NCBI GenBank assembly: GCA_016717335.1
Contig: JADKFS010000001.1
Location: forward strand, 2,170,001 to 2,234,000
From: Candidatus Ribeiella danica
GTDB lineage: Bacteria; Chloroflexota; Chloroflexia; Chloroflexales; Roseiflexaceae
Direction: 5' to 3'
Length of the DNA stretch: 64,000 nucleotides
Below the pieces are notes generated by a model. It ran no database searches. It was not told where the DNA came from and saw only the letters and a program-made list of their open reading frames with translations. Below, piece after piece: positions 24,724-34,014 of this stretch. How positions within the stretch are numbered: the first letter of the stretch is position 1; each line of letters starts with the position of its first letter. The translations under genes were made by a program, and so were the position numbers.

Positions 24724-25758
24724 ATGACGACCGCAATTATCACCAACCCACGCCACGCCACACACGATTCGCCGGGCCATGTCGAGCGGGCGACGCGACT
24801 GCAGGCGATCGACGCCGCGATCGAGGCGAGCGGCCTGCGCCCCGATCTGCTCGAGCTTGTCGCACAGCCGGCCGGAGAAGCGCAGATCCTGGCCGTCCAC
24901 CAGCTGCGGCTGCTTGAGCTTGTGCGCTGGTCGGCCGGGCAGGACCACGTCTGGTTTGGCATGGACACCTACACGACGCCCGGCACATGGGAAGCCGCGC
25001 GGATGGCGGCGGGCGCGGCGGCCGTCCTGGTCGAGGCGGTGGTGAGCGGCCGGGCCTCGAACGGGTTCGCGCTGATCCGCCCGCCCGGCCACCACGCCAC
25101 TCCCTCGCAGCCGATGGGCTTCTGCCTGCTCAACAACGTCGCGATCGCCGCGCGGCACGCCATGGCGCTGGGGATCGAGCGAGTCGCGATCGTGGACTAC
25201 GACGTGCACCACGGCAATGGCACGCAGGACTGTTTCTACGACGACGGGCGTGTGTTCTTCTGCTCGACCCACGCCTCGCCGCTCTACCCCGGCACCGGCG
25301 CCGAAGACGAGGTGGGTATCGAGGGCGGCTATGGGACGACGCTGAACCTGCCGCTACCCTACCAGACCGGCGATACGGACTTCCTGCAGCTCTACGACAA
25401 CGTCGTGCTGCCGGCGCTGCGGCGCTTCGGCCCGCAGCTCATCCTGGTGTCGGCCGGCTACGACGCCCACTGGGATGACCCGCTCGGGCCGCTGTCGCTC
25501 TCGATCAGCGGGTACGCCACGCTGACGCAGCGGCTGGTCGGGCTGGCGGGCGAGCTGTGCGGCGGCAAGATCGCGCTGGTGCTGGAGGGGGGCTACAGCC
25601 TGCCCGCGCTGTCCGGCGGCGTGGTGGCGGCGCTGCGGGTGCTGCTGGGGCGCGCGCCCGGCGCCGACCCGCTCGGCCCGGCCGGCACGCCCGAGCCGGA
25701 TATCTCGTCGCTGATCGCATGGGTGCGCGATCGACACCCGATCTTCCAGAAGGCATGA
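24724..25758 (+). CDS. Histone deacetylase-family deacetylase
   Basis: A 344-residue zinc deacetylase of the HDAC/acetoin-utilisation/acetylpolyamine amidohydrolase superfamily. The catalytic His pair 123-124 lies in RPPGHHA, the zinc ligands are Asp160 and His162 in DYDVHHGNGT and Asp247 in SAGYDAH, and LEGGY closes the active site. In bacteria such enzymes remove acetyl groups from acetyl-CoA synthetase or polyamines; the substrate cannot be read from the sequence. Its stop overlaps the start of the following methyltransferase by 4 nt (ATGA), so the two are translationally coupled. Confidence 0.88.
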   Translation: MTTAIITNPRHATHDSPGHVERATRLQAIDAAIEASGLRPDLLELVAQPAGEAQILAVHQLRLLELVRWSAGQDHVWFGMDTYTTPGTWEAARMAAGAAAVLVEAVVSGRASNGFALIRPPGHHATPSQPMGFCLLNNVAIAARHAMALGIERVAIVDYDVHHGNGTQDCFYDDGRVFFCSTHASPLYPGTGAEDEVGIEGGYGTTLNLPLPYQTGDTDFLQLYDNVVLPALRRFGPQLILVSAGYDAHWDDPLGPLSLSISGYATLTQRLVGLAGELCGGKIALVLEGGYSLPALSGGVVAALRVLLGRAPGADPLGPAGTPEPDISSLIAWVRDRHPIFQKA

Positions 25759-26936
25759 GCTACGATCAGATCCACAGCTTCTCCGCCCAGCTGGGCGGCC
25801 AGACTGTGCGATTCGTCTCCAAGCCAGGGCTGGCACACTGGGACGATGTGAGTCCGGCGAGCCGGCTGCTTGCCGACACAGTGCGGCCCGCGGCCGACGC
25901 GCGCGTGCTGCTGCTCGGCTGCGGCCACGGCGCGCTCGGCGCCGCGCTGGCGCGCCAGGCCCGCGCTGGCGCGACTGTGCTGATGGACAGCAGCGTCGTG
26001 GCCGCCGCGATGGCCAGACGCACGCTCGACGCCAACGCGGCCGCGAACGCGCGCGTGTGCGAGGAGGCCAGCCTGCCGGGCGAGCTGGAGGGCTGGTTCG
26101 ACGTGGCCGCGATCGAGCTGCCGAGCGACCGCAAGCTCGCTCGGCGCTGGCTGCTCGAGGCGTACCGGGCGCTGCGGCCCGGCGGCGATCTCTTCGTGGC
26201 GGGTGCGAGCGACCAGGGCGCGCGTTCGGCCATCGCCGACGCGGCGGCGCTCTGCGGCGGCGCGGGTCTGCTGGCCTACAAGCAGGGCAGCCGCGTGGCG
26301 CAGGCGCGCAAGAGCACAGACGCTGCGCCAGGCGTGGACTGGGCGAGCGAGCCCGGAGTCGCGCCGGGCACGTGGTACGAGTTCGAGGCGCGCGCGCGCG
26401 GGCTTGCGCTTCGCATTCACAGCCTGGCCGGAGTGTTCGCCTACGATCGGGTCGACGAGGGCACCAGGCTGCTCCTGGAGGCGCTCGAGCTACCGCCAGG
26501 GGCGCGCGTGCTGGACATCGGCTGCGGCTACGGGATGATCGGGCTGCTGGCGGCGCGCCTCGGCGCGTCGCAGGTCGACCTGGTCGACGCCAATCTGCTG
26601 GCGGTCGCGTCGGCGGCCGAGAACATCAAGATCAACGGCGTCGCCGGGGCGCGCGCGTGCGCAGGCGATGGAGTGCCGGCCGGCGCGGCGGAGCGCTACG
26701 ACGTCGTGGCGACCAACCCGCCGTTTCATCTCGGTAAGGCAGTGGACTACGAGGTCGCGCGCGCGTTCATCGAGGGCGCGCGGCAGGCGCTGAAGCCCGG
26801 CGGCCGGTTCTACCTGGTGGCCAACCAGTTCATCCGCTACGATCAGCTGCTGCGCGTCTCGTTCGCGCGGGTGACGTGCGTGGCGGAGACCAGGAGCTAC
26901 CGCGTGTGGCGATCTGACAACCTCCAAGTGGTATAA
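25755..26936 (+). CDS. RsmC-like class I methyltransferase
   Basis: A 393-residue protein with two tandem Rossmann methyltransferase folds, as in RsmC, the 16S rRNA m2G1207 methyltransferase. The N-terminal half has a motif-I-like LLLGCGHGALG but no acceptor motif. The C-terminal half has VLDIGCGYGMIGLLAARLG and NPPFHLGK, the motif of exocyclic amino-group N-methyltransferases. The ATG at 25755 lies within the deacetylase stop. Coupling of an HDAC-like and an rRNA methyltransferase gene is unusual, and no mechanism is evident. RlmG is the closest alternative assignment. Confidence 0.82.
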   Translation: MSYDQIHSFSAQLGGQTVRFVSKPGLAHWDDVSPASRLLADTVRPAADARVLLLGCGHGALGAALARQARAGATVLMDSSVVAAAMARRTLDANAAANARVCEEASLPGELEGWFDVAAIELPSDRKLARRWLLEAYRALRPGGDLFVAGASDQGARSAIADAAALCGGAGLLAYKQGSRVAQARKSTDAAPGVDWASEPGVAPGTWYEFEARARGLALRIHSLAGVFAYDRVDEGTRLLLEALELPPGARVLDIGCGYGMIGLLAARLGASQVDLVDANLLAVASAAENIKINGVAGARACAGDGVPAGAAERYDVVATNPPFHLGKAVDYEVARAFIEGARQALKPGGRFYLVANQFIRYDQLLRVSFARVTCVAETRSYRVWRSDNLQVV

Positions 26937-26937
26937 T
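26929..26937 (+). promoter_or_regulatory. Extended -10 promoter of the his cluster
   Basis: TGG plus TATAAT (26932-26937), overlapping the end of the methyltransferase gene. The hisH ATG (26947) lies 9 nt later, compatible with a leaderless or nearly leaderless mRNA. Confidence 0.55.
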
Positions 26938-26946
26938 ACGAGGACA

Positions 26947-27585
26947 ATGAGCACACGAATAGATCCGCCCCTGGCGGTCATCGACTACGGCGCGGGCAAT
27001 CTGCGCAGCGTCGTTCGGGCGCTGACGCATGTCGGCGCCCAGCTGAACGTGACGAGCGACCCCGATGTCGTGCGGGCCGCGCAGGCGGTGGTGCTGCCGG
27101 GCGTCGGGGCGACGCTCGACACCATGCAGAGCCTGGCGCGGATGGGCCTCGACAGCGCGATCGGCGAGGTCGTACGCGCCGGCCGGCCGTTCCTCGGCAT
27201 CTGCGTGGGCATGCAGGTGCTGTGCGAGCGGAGCGAAGAGTTTGGCCCGCACGACTGCCTCGGCATTGTCGGCGGGAGCGTGCGGCGGCTGCCGGAGGGT
27301 CAGAAGATCCCCCAGATCGGCTGGAACCAGGTCGGCTACGTCGGCGATGTAGGCCAGCACCCGCTGTTCGCCGGAATCCCCGACCAGAGCGACTTCTACT
27401 TCGTCCATTCCTTCTACTGCGATCTCACCGACGGCCGGCTGCTCGCGGGAACGACCGAGTACGGCGTCACCTTCCCGAGCGTGCTGCTGCACGACAACCT
27501 CGCCGCGGTCCAGTTCCACCCTGAAAAGAGCGGTCGATGGGGACTCCAGCTGCTGGCGAACTACGTATCCTGGGTAGCGAGCTAG
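26947..27585 (+). CDS. hisH: Imidazole glycerol phosphate synthase, glutaminase subunit HisH
   Basis: Supplies ammonia from glutamine to HisF in histidine synthesis. In this 212-residue class I glutamine amidotransferase the N-terminal strand is AVIDYGAGNLRSV, the nucleophile Cys86 is in FLGICVGMQ and the His-Glu pair is in QFHPEKSG. Length and motifs are standard. hisA follows after 67 bp, then a coiled-coil gene and hisF. The start is ATG 26947, close behind an extended -10 box; no ribosome binding site is visible. Confidence 0.96.
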   Translation: MSTRIDPPLAVIDYGAGNLRSVVRALTHVGAQLNVTSDPDVVRAAQAVVLPGVGATLDTMQSLARMGLDSAIGEVVRAGRPFLGICVGMQVLCERSEEFGPHDCLGIVGGSVRRLPEGQKIPQIGWNQVGYVGDVGQHPLFAGIPDQSDFYFVHSFYCDLTDGRLLAGTTEYGVTFPSVLLHDNLAAVQFHPEKSGRWGLQLLANYVSWVAS

Positions 27586-27652
27586 CGATCGACTCGCGGC
27601 GGCATTAGCGCGGCCTTCGAACGGCCGAGAATGGACGAGTGCAACAGCAACT

Positions 27653-28372
27653 ATGGATATCATTCCCGCGATCGACATCAAAGACGGCAAGTGCGTGCGG
27701 CTCTACCAGGGCGACTTCACGCGTATGACCGTCTATGACAACGACCCGGCCGCCGTGGCGCGGCGCTGGGCCGAGTGTGGCGCACATATGCTGCACGTCG
27801 TCGACCTCGACGGCGCGCGAGCCGGACACCCAGTCAACACCGACGTCATCCTGGCGATCGTGCAGGCGGTGGACGTGCCGGTGCAGATCGGCGGCGGCCT
27901 GCGCGACGAGACCGCGGTGCGCGCGGCGCTCGGGCTCGGGGTTGGCCGCGTCGTGATGGGGACCGCCGCGGTCGAGCAGCCAGACCTGATCGCGCGGCTG
28001 GTCGAGCGCTACGGCGACGAGATCGCCATCGGCGTGGACGCGCGCGACGGGATCGTCGCGACGGCGGGCTGGACCGAGCATGCGCAGGTGTACGCGCACG
28101 ATCTGGTCGACCATATGGCGGCGCTCGGCGTGCGGCGGTTCATCTACACCGATATCTCGCGCGACGGGACGCTCACCGAGCCGAACTACGCCGCGACAGG
28201 CGCGCTGGTGCGGCCAAACGGACCGGCGATCATCGCCTCGGGCGGGGTCGGACGGATAGAGCATCTGCGGCGCCTGGCGCAGATCGGCGTCGAGGCGGCG
28301 ATCGTCGGGCGGGCGCTCTACACTGGCGATATCGACCTGGCGCAGGCGATCGAAACCCTTGAGTCATTGTAG
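27653..28372 (+). CDS. hisA: HisA, ProFAR isomerase
   Basis: 1-(5-phosphoribosyl)-5-[(5-phosphoribosylamino)methylideneamino]imidazole-4-carboxamide isomerase, the fourth step of histidine synthesis. It is a 239-residue TIM barrel with catalytic Asp8 in IPAIDIKDGKCVRL and the second Asp near residue 130 in YTDISRDGT; the phosphate-binding motifs are QIGGGLRD and ASGGVG. The gene ends in a 15-bp inverted repeat that includes its stop codon. It is the usual partner of hisH and hisF. Confidence 0.96.
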   Translation: MDIIPAIDIKDGKCVRLYQGDFTRMTVYDNDPAAVARRWAECGAHMLHVVDLDGARAGHPVNTDVILAIVQAVDVPVQIGGGLRDETAVRAALGLGVGRVVMGTAAVEQPDLIARLVERYGDEIAIGVDARDGIVATAGWTEHAQVYAHDLVDHMAALGVRRFIYTDISRDGTLTEPNYAATGALVRPNGPAIIASGGVGRIEHLRRLAQIGVEAAIVGRALYTGDIDLAQAIETLESL

Positions 28373-28427
28373 ATTGCAGACTTGGTGATTGCAGATAAGG
28401 TTGTCTCAATCTCCAAGTCTGCAATCT
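28371..28427 (+). repeat. 15-bp inverted repeat at the hisA stop
   Basis: AGATTGCAGACTTGG (28371-28385) pairs perfectly with 28413-28427. Additional GATTGCAGAT and CAATCTGCAAT copies flank it. It could attenuate readthrough into the coiled-coil gene, though no T-tract follows. Confidence 0.7.
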
Positions 28428-28450
28428 CCAATCTGCAATGCGGAGTTGGC

Positions 28451-29560
28451 ATGACAAACAAACCCAACGTCACCAGCAAGTACGAAGAGGAGCGCCTGCG
28501 GGCCGCCGAGCAGTCACAGATCGTCTACCTGCAGGGCCAGATCGACGAGCTGCGGCGGCTGATCAAGGACCAGAGCAACAAGTACAACTGGGCCATGGAG
28601 CAGGTGCGCAAAGTCGAGGCCACCACCGCGCAGACCGAGGGGCTGTTCGAGCGCTATCGCCAGGAGGTCGGCCTGTCGCTGGATGGCTATCGCCGCGACA
28701 TCGCGGTGCTGCGGAAAGAGATCGCCGGCGCGCTGGTCAAAGTCGAGGAGGGCAGCCGGCCGATCCGCGAGATGCAGACTCAGATCCACCAGCTTGGCGA
28801 GGTGCGCAAGCAGGACCGCGACCAGATCGCGGGGTGGCTGGTGCGGATCGAGGAGATCGAGCAGCGCACGCTGACCTGGCAGGCGCAGATCCGCGAGGGC
28901 GAGGAGCGGCACCGCTCGCTGGCGAGCCAGCTGGATGGCCTGTACGCCGCGGACGAAACGGTGCGCGCCGAGGTCCGCAAGTTCAACGAAGACCTGCAGA
29001 TCGAGAAGCAGAGCCTGCGGCGCCAGGCGGTCGAGGCGCAGCAGCTGGTGGCCGATGTGCACTCGACGCTCGCCGATCACCACAGCCGGATCGAGCGGCT
29101 GGACGAGATCCGCAAGCATATCGAGCTGCTGACCGAGCATCTGCCGGGCAAGATCACCGCGATCGAGGCCCGGCTGCCCGAGTTCACCACCGAGATCAAG
29201 CGGGTCGAGCGAGTCTCGACCGAGCGCTTCCTGATGAACCAGGAGCGGCTGGAGGAGCTGCGCCACCAGCAGGACGACAAGGTGATCGCGCTGCAGGAGA
29301 CCGACGAGGTCCACATGCGCCAGATAACGGCCTGGCTGGAGCGGCTGGACGGCTGGGTGCGCGAGCTCGAGCAGCGGCTGGCCCGCGCGGTCACGCGCGT
29401 CGATCAGGCGCAGCACGAGCAGGCGCTCTACATTAGCGAGGTCGATCGGCGCAACGTGCAGTTTGTGGACGCGCTGGCGGCAACCCTGCGCAGCCAGCTC
29501 GAGAAGATCAAGGCCGAGCAGGTCGAGCACGGCCGCGAGGCGCCCGAGCAGGCAAGGTAG
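28451..29560 (+). CDS. Long coiled-coil protein inside the his cluster
   Basis: A 369-residue soluble protein, almost entirely predicted coiled coil with high Q, E, R and L content (for example LQGQIDELRRLIKDQSNKYN and VEAQQLVADVHSTLADHHSR). It has no transmembrane segment, signal peptide or catalytic motif that I recognise. The ATG at 28451 follows GGAG at 28442-28445, and its stop lies 3 nt before the hisF start, so it is translated together with hisF. Its position between hisA and hisF is stable enough to suggest either a scaffold or stress-related role or a chance insertion; nothing links it biochemically to histidine synthesis. Confidence 0.75.
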   Translation: MTNKPNVTSKYEEERLRAAEQSQIVYLQGQIDELRRLIKDQSNKYNWAMEQVRKVEATTAQTEGLFERYRQEVGLSLDGYRRDIAVLRKEIAGALVKVEEGSRPIREMQTQIHQLGEVRKQDRDQIAGWLVRIEEIEQRTLTWQAQIREGEERHRSLASQLDGLYAADETVRAEVRKFNEDLQIEKQSLRRQAVEAQQLVADVHSTLADHHSRIERLDEIRKHIELLTEHLPGKITAIEARLPEFTTEIKRVERVSTERFLMNQERLEELRHQQDDKVIALQETDEVHMRQITAWLERLDGWVRELEQRLARAVTRVDQAQHEQALYISEVDRRNVQFVDALAATLRSQLEKIKAEQVEHGREAPEQAR

Positions 29561-29563
29561 CGC

Positions 29564-30412
29564 ATGCTGACACGACGAATCATTCCATGCCTGGACGTCA
29601 AGGGCGGGCGAGTCGTCAAAGGGGTCGCCTTCCTGAACCACCGCGACGCCGGCGACCCGGTGGCGCTGGCCGCGGCCTACGATGCGGCCGGCGCGGACGA
29701 GCTGGTGTTCTACGATATCACGGCCAGCAGCGACGAGCGCGTGACGATGGTCGACGTGGTCGAGCGGACGGCGGCGCAGGTGTTCATCCCGCTCACGGTG
29801 GGCGGCGGTATCCGCACCGTCGAGGATATGTACCGCATGCTGCGGGCCGGAGCCGACAAGATCTCGATCAACACCGCGGCGGTGCTCACGCCGCAGCTGA
29901 TCGAGGATGGCGCGAAGCGCTTCGGCAGCCAGTGCATCGTGCTGTCGATCGACGCCAGGCGAGCGAACGCTGAACGAAAAACGCTGAACGATGAGCCTGC
30001 GAACGACGATTCAGCGTTCAGCGCTCCGCGCTCCGCGTTTCCGCGCTGGGAGGTCTTCACCCACACCGGCGCGAACGCGCGGCCGACCGGGCTCGACGCG
30101 ATCGAGTGGGCGCGGCGCGGGGTCGAGCTGGGCGCGGGCGAGATCGTGATCAATAGCATGGACGCCGACGGCACGCGCGACGGGTACGATCTCGAGCTGC
30201 TGCGGGCGATCTCGGAGAGCGTGGGCGTGCCGGTGATCGCCTCGGGCGGGGTCGGCAAGCCCGAGCATATGTACGCGGGCCTGGTCGAAGGCCACGCCGA
30301 CGCAGTGCTGGCCGCATCGATCTTTCACTTCGGCAGCTACACGATCGCCGACGTGAAGCAGTACCTGGCCGAGCGCGGCGTGCCGATCCGACGAGCGGCC
30401 AAGGACGAGTGA
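29564..30412 (+). CDS. hisF: HisF, imidazole glycerol phosphate synthase cyclase subunit
   Basis: Forms the imidazole ring with ammonia from HisH. The TIM-barrel landmarks are intact: Asp11 in IPCLDVKGGRVVKG, VGGGIRTVEDM, GAGEIVINSMDADGT and ASGGVGKPEHM. The protein is 282 residues, about 28 longer than usual. The excess lies between VLSIDARR and WEVFTHTG and reads ANAERKTLNDEPANDDSAF followed by SAPRSAFPR, encoded by inverted heptamer repeats. The site is a surface loop of the barrel, so activity is probably kept. The ATG at 29564 is 3 nt after the coiled-coil stop. Confidence 0.95.
   Translation: MLTRRIIPCLDVKGGRVVKGVAFLNHRDAGDPVALAAAYDAAGADELVFYDITASSDERVTMVDVVERTAAQVFIPLTVGGGIRTVEDMYRMLRAGADKISINTAAVLTPQLIEDGAKRFGSQCIVLSIDARRANAERKTLNDEPANDDSAFSAPRSAFPRWEVFTHTGANARPTGLDAIEWARRGVELGAGEIVINSMDADGTRDGYDLELLRAISESVGVPVIASGGVGKPEHMYAGLVEGHADAVLAASIFHFGSYTIADVKQYLAERGVPIRRAAKDE
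29962..30043 (+). repeat. Inverted heptamer repeat inserted in frame inside hisF
   Basis: GAACGCTGAA (29965-29974) pairs with TTCAGCGTTC (30010-30019). The arms consist of GAACGNT-like heptamers and TTCAGCG/GCTCCGC heptamers. The same arms occur at 57996-58070, where they form the 5' end of proB. Confidence 0.8.
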
Positions 30413-30509
30413 TCAAGAACCACGGGCGAGCGATGGCTCATCGGGGCGTCGTCTCCCTCGTCGTTTCGTCTTTGGTCCTTCGTCTTTGGGCCACCTGAGA
30501 GGGCAGCAA

Positions 30510-30788
30510 ATGCAGGTAACGGTACGCTACTTCGCCGGGCAGCGCGACATCGCCGGGCGAGCCGAGGAGCAGCTGGCGCTGGAGCCGGGCGCGACGATCG
30601 GGGCGCTGTGGGATCTGCTGGTCGAGCGCTACCCGCGGCTGCGCGGCTACACCGGCCGCATCCTCTACGCCGTCAACCAGGAGTTCGGCACGCCCGCCAG
30701 CGAGCTGCGCGACGGCGACGAGGTCGCGTTCATCCCGCCGGTGAGCGGAGGCAGTGCGATTGCAGATCGCGAGCAGACCGATGGATAA
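30510..30788 (+). CDS. moaD: Molybdopterin synthase sulfur carrier MoaD with extended C-terminus
   Basis: A ubiquitin-fold sulfur carrier for molybdopterin/tungstopterin synthesis, 92 residues from ATG 30510 behind GAGAGGG. The fold is clear (VTVRYFAGQRDIAG, LWDLLVERYP, LRDGDEVAFIPPVSGG). The oddity is that the Gly-Gly that must carry the thiocarboxylate is not terminal: ten more residues (SAIADREQTDG) follow. MoaD is normally inactive unless Gly-Gly ends the chain, so either the tail is removed or this copy is impaired. An earlier in-frame GTG/ATG at 30486 is possible. moaE overlaps its 3' end by 8 nt. Confidence 0.88.
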   Translation: MQVTVRYFAGQRDIAGRAEEQLALEPGATIGALWDLLVERYPRLRGYTGRILYAVNQEFGTPASELRDGDEVAFIPPVSGGSAIADREQTDG

Positions 30789-31239
30789 TGCAATGCCGCA
30801 GCTTTTCGCCATCACGACCGAGCCGCTCGACCCGGCGCCGCTGGTGAGGCTGGTCGAGTCGCCCGACATAGGCGCGGTGGTAACGTTCGCGGGGGTGGTG
30901 CGGAACAACTTCGGCGGGCGCGCGACCGCCTACCTGGAGTACGAGGCCTACGGCGAGATGGCTGCCAAAGTGCTGGGGGATCTAGCGGCCGAGGCGCGCG
31001 AGCGCTGGGGCACCGGCGCGGTCGCGATCCATCACCGGATCGGGCGCCTGGCGATCGGCGAGACCGCCGTGCTGATCGTGGTCGCCGCGCCGCACCGCCA
31101 CGAGGCGTTCGAGGCGGCCGAGCAGATCATGGACCGGATCAAGCAGGTCGCGCCCATCTGGAAGAAAGAGATCTGGGCCGACGGCGAGAGCGAGTGGGTT
31201 GGGGACGAGGTCGAGCGCAAATCAACGTTAGAACGTTAA
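30781..31239 (+). CDS. moaE: Molybdopterin synthase catalytic subunit MoaE
   Basis: Converts precursor Z (cPMP) to molybdopterin using MoaD-carried sulfur. From ATG 30781 the protein has 152 residues (a second ATG, 30793, gives MPQLFAITTEPL). Family motifs are present: GAVVTFAGVVRNN, YLEYEAYGEMA, HRIGRL, VVAAPHRHEAF and the catalytic Lys pair in VAPIWKKEIW. The last residues (KSTLER) and the stop are formed by the AACGTT repeat that also acts as a terminator. Its product would serve the AOR-family enzyme at 36.5 kb. Confidence 0.94.
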   Translation: MDNAMPQLFAITTEPLDPAPLVRLVESPDIGAVVTFAGVVRNNFGGRATAYLEYEAYGEMAAKVLGDLAAEARERWGTGAVAIHHRIGRLAIGETAVLIVVAAPHRHEAFEAAEQIMDRIKQVAPIWKKEIWADGESEWVGDEVERKSTLER

Positions 31240-31261
31240 AACGTTGGAACGTTCTAACGTT
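31224..31261. terminator. Bidirectional hairpin of AACGTT repeats
   Basis: A 14-bp perfect stem (31224-31237 with 31248-31261) and a 10-nt loop between convergent moaE and the small membrane gene. There is no long T-tract on either side, so termination efficiency is uncertain. Confidence 0.55.
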
Positions 31262-31267
31262 CTAACG

Positions 31268-31459
31268 TCACTGGAGCAGCATCTCAAAGTTCGGCCGGTC
31301 GTCGCCGCCGGTCAGCCGGCGCAGGCCGCGCTGGATGGCGCGCAGGGTCTCCTCGCCGATCCAGAAGGTCAGCAGTGAGCCGAGCACCAGGCCAAGCGCG
31401 CTGCCAAGCGCCGCGCCAAGGGCGAAAAGGGCGTAACGGGTGCGTCTGTTGCTGTTCAT
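31268..31459 (-). CDS. Small glycine-rich membrane protein
   Basis: 63 residues starting at ATG 31459 behind an AAGGGG site. One or two hydrophobic stretches (YALFALGAALGSALGLVLGS, then LLTFWIG) contain GxxxG-type packing motifs, followed by a basic tail (RGLRRLTGGDDRP). It starts 11 nt after the rsfS stop and is likely co-transcribed. I recognise no family; YtxH-like small membrane proteins are a distant comparison only. Confidence 0.6.
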   Translation of the reverse strand: MNSNRRTRYALFALGAALGSALGLVLGSLLTFWIGEETLRAIQRGLRRLTGGDDRPNFEMLLQ

Positions 31460-31470
31460 AAAACCGCCCC

Positions 31471-31833
31471 TTATTGGACGACCACGACCGGGGTCGCCTT
31501 GCTCCAGAGACGTTCAAGACGATAGTAGTCACGCAGGGCGACCGAGAAAATATGCACCACCACGTCGCCGTAGTCGAGCAGAACCCAGCCGGTATCTGCC
31601 GTACCTTCGATCCGAGCATTCCGCCCAAGCTCGCGACTGGCCGCCTCGTCAATCGCGTCGAGAATTGCCTTGAGCTGCCGATCGCTCTCGCCTGTGCAGA
31701 TCACAAAGTAGTCGGCGACGGTGTTGAGCTTCTGCAGATCCAGCATCACGATATCGCTGGCCTGTTTGTCCTCGGCGATCTCGACCGCCCGCCGCGCGAG
31801 CGTCGCCGCTTCGATTGCTGTCTCTCCTATCAG
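31471..31833 (-). CDS. rsfS: Ribosomal silencing factor RsfS
   Basis: Binds ribosomal protein uL14 and blocks subunit joining under starvation. The core DIVMLDLQKLNTVADYFVICTG, DYGDVVVHIF and YYRLERLW segments are standard. A start at the GTG at 31749 would remove the conserved first helix. The frame continues upstream (IGETAIEAATLARRAVEIAE) without ATG, GTG or TTG until a stop, but a CTG at 31833-31831 lies 7 nt after GAGGAG (31841-31846). I therefore propose a CTG start and a 120-residue protein. The small membrane gene follows on the same strand. Confidence 0.88.
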   Translation of the reverse strand: MIGETAIEAATLARRAVEIAEDKQASDIVMLDLQKLNTVADYFVICTGESDRQLKAILDAIDEAASRELGRNARIEGTADTGWVLLDYGDVVVHIFSVALRDYYRLERLWSKATPVVVVQ

Positions 31834-31942
31834 GGTGGGTCTCCTCGTCTAGTGATATCAAGTGCAGTTGATTCTACCAGAATTGACGCACGATGTAAAC
31901 TGCCTGTTGCAATTCCCATGCCGCCGCCAGGGTCTTTTGAAT

Positions 31943-32050
31943 ACTCCACCCCCTGCCTCGCCCCTGGCAGAGGCGGGGTTCAGATGGGCGGTGTGGCGAG
32001 GTCCGGCGAAGCCGAGAACCTCGCCACACCGCCCCGACATACCCACGCTC
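31943..32050. repeat. Composite palindromic element
   Basis: The left arm CCACCCCCTGCC leads into a CGCCCCTGGCAGAGGCG palindrome, followed by a 17-bp stem (31986-32002 with 32018-32034) enclosing CGGCGAAGCCG. It lies downstream of kbl, between it and rsfS. Confidence 0.7.
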
Positions 32051-32085
32051 GCGCACGAGAGAGCGGCAGGAGGCGAAGACAGCGA

Positions 32086-33276
<1,191 letters not shown>

Positions 33277-33295
33277 GGTTGCTTCCTCTCAGATA

Positions 33296-33340
33296 GGCAA
33301 GGAGACGAGGAGACAAGGAGACAAGGAGACAGGGGAATGG
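33296..33340. repeat. Short tandem repeat upstream of kbl
   Basis: Four to five copies of a 9-bp unit AAGGAGACA/AGGAGACGA just upstream of the kbl ribosome binding site on the opposite strand. Confidence 0.75.
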
Positions 33341-33504
33341 AGATACTATACATCTGGCCTCCTCGCCAAAGCCGGCCGAAGTATGTATTCGGCAGCAGAA
33401 TGGGCCACCTCGCCCGCCGCAAAAGTATAGCACCGCCCCGCCGGAGTCGCAAGCAGACACGGATTGCACGGATACTCTTCCGTATCATCCGTGCGAAATC
33501 CGCG

Positions 33505-34014
33505 TCACAAATGGCCCAGGATCTGCTCGGCGGTGAAGCGCACCGGCTGCGGCAGGAACGGCAGCAGCACCACGCCGGCCACGCGCACGAGCGGCGCGGC
33601 GACGCGCGAGCCGAGCAGCGTGTTGGGCAGCGAGACCGACGGCGAGATCGCCGCGAACAGCAGGATGACGGCGCAGATCAGCGCGCCCTGGATCAGGCCG
33701 AGCACCCCGCCGATCAGGTGGTCGAGCCAGCCGAGGAACAGCAGCCCGACGAAGCGGCGCAGCAGCGTCGCCAGCAGGCTGGCGCTGGCGCTGACGGCGA
33801 TCAGCACGACGACGAAGCCGAGCACCTGCGCGATCATATCGCTGGTGACGAAGGACGAGAGCGAGTCGGCGACGCGCCCGCCGTAGCGGCCGGCCAGGGC
33901 GATGCCGGCGAGCAGGCCGACCAGCGAGAGCACCTGGCGGATGACGCCCCAGTAGATCCCCAGGAGACCGCAGAACACGATCACGACGAGAAGCACGATG
34001 TCGAGCGTACTCAT
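33505..34014 (-). CDS. cvpA: CvpA family membrane protein
   Basis: A 169-residue protein with four predicted transmembrane helices (about residues 4-22, 28-46, 62-86 and 103-125) and the CvpA pattern DIVLLVVIVFCGLLGIYWGV and GWLDHLIGGVLGLIQGAL. CvpA proteins affect colicin V production, envelope stress resistance and purine regulation in Proteobacteria; the biochemical function is not settled. It lies between dnaK and kbl on the same strand but separated from both by more than 200 bp, so it is probably its own unit. Confidence 0.85.
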   Translation of the reverse strand: MSTLDIVLLVVIVFCGLLGIYWGVIRQVLSLVGLLAGIALAGRYGGRVADSLSSFVTSDMIAQVLGFVVVLIAVSASASLLATLLRRFVGLLFLGWLDHLIGGVLGLIQGALICAVILLFAAISPSVSLPNTLLGSRVAAPLVRVAGVVLLPFLPQPVRFTAEQILGHL

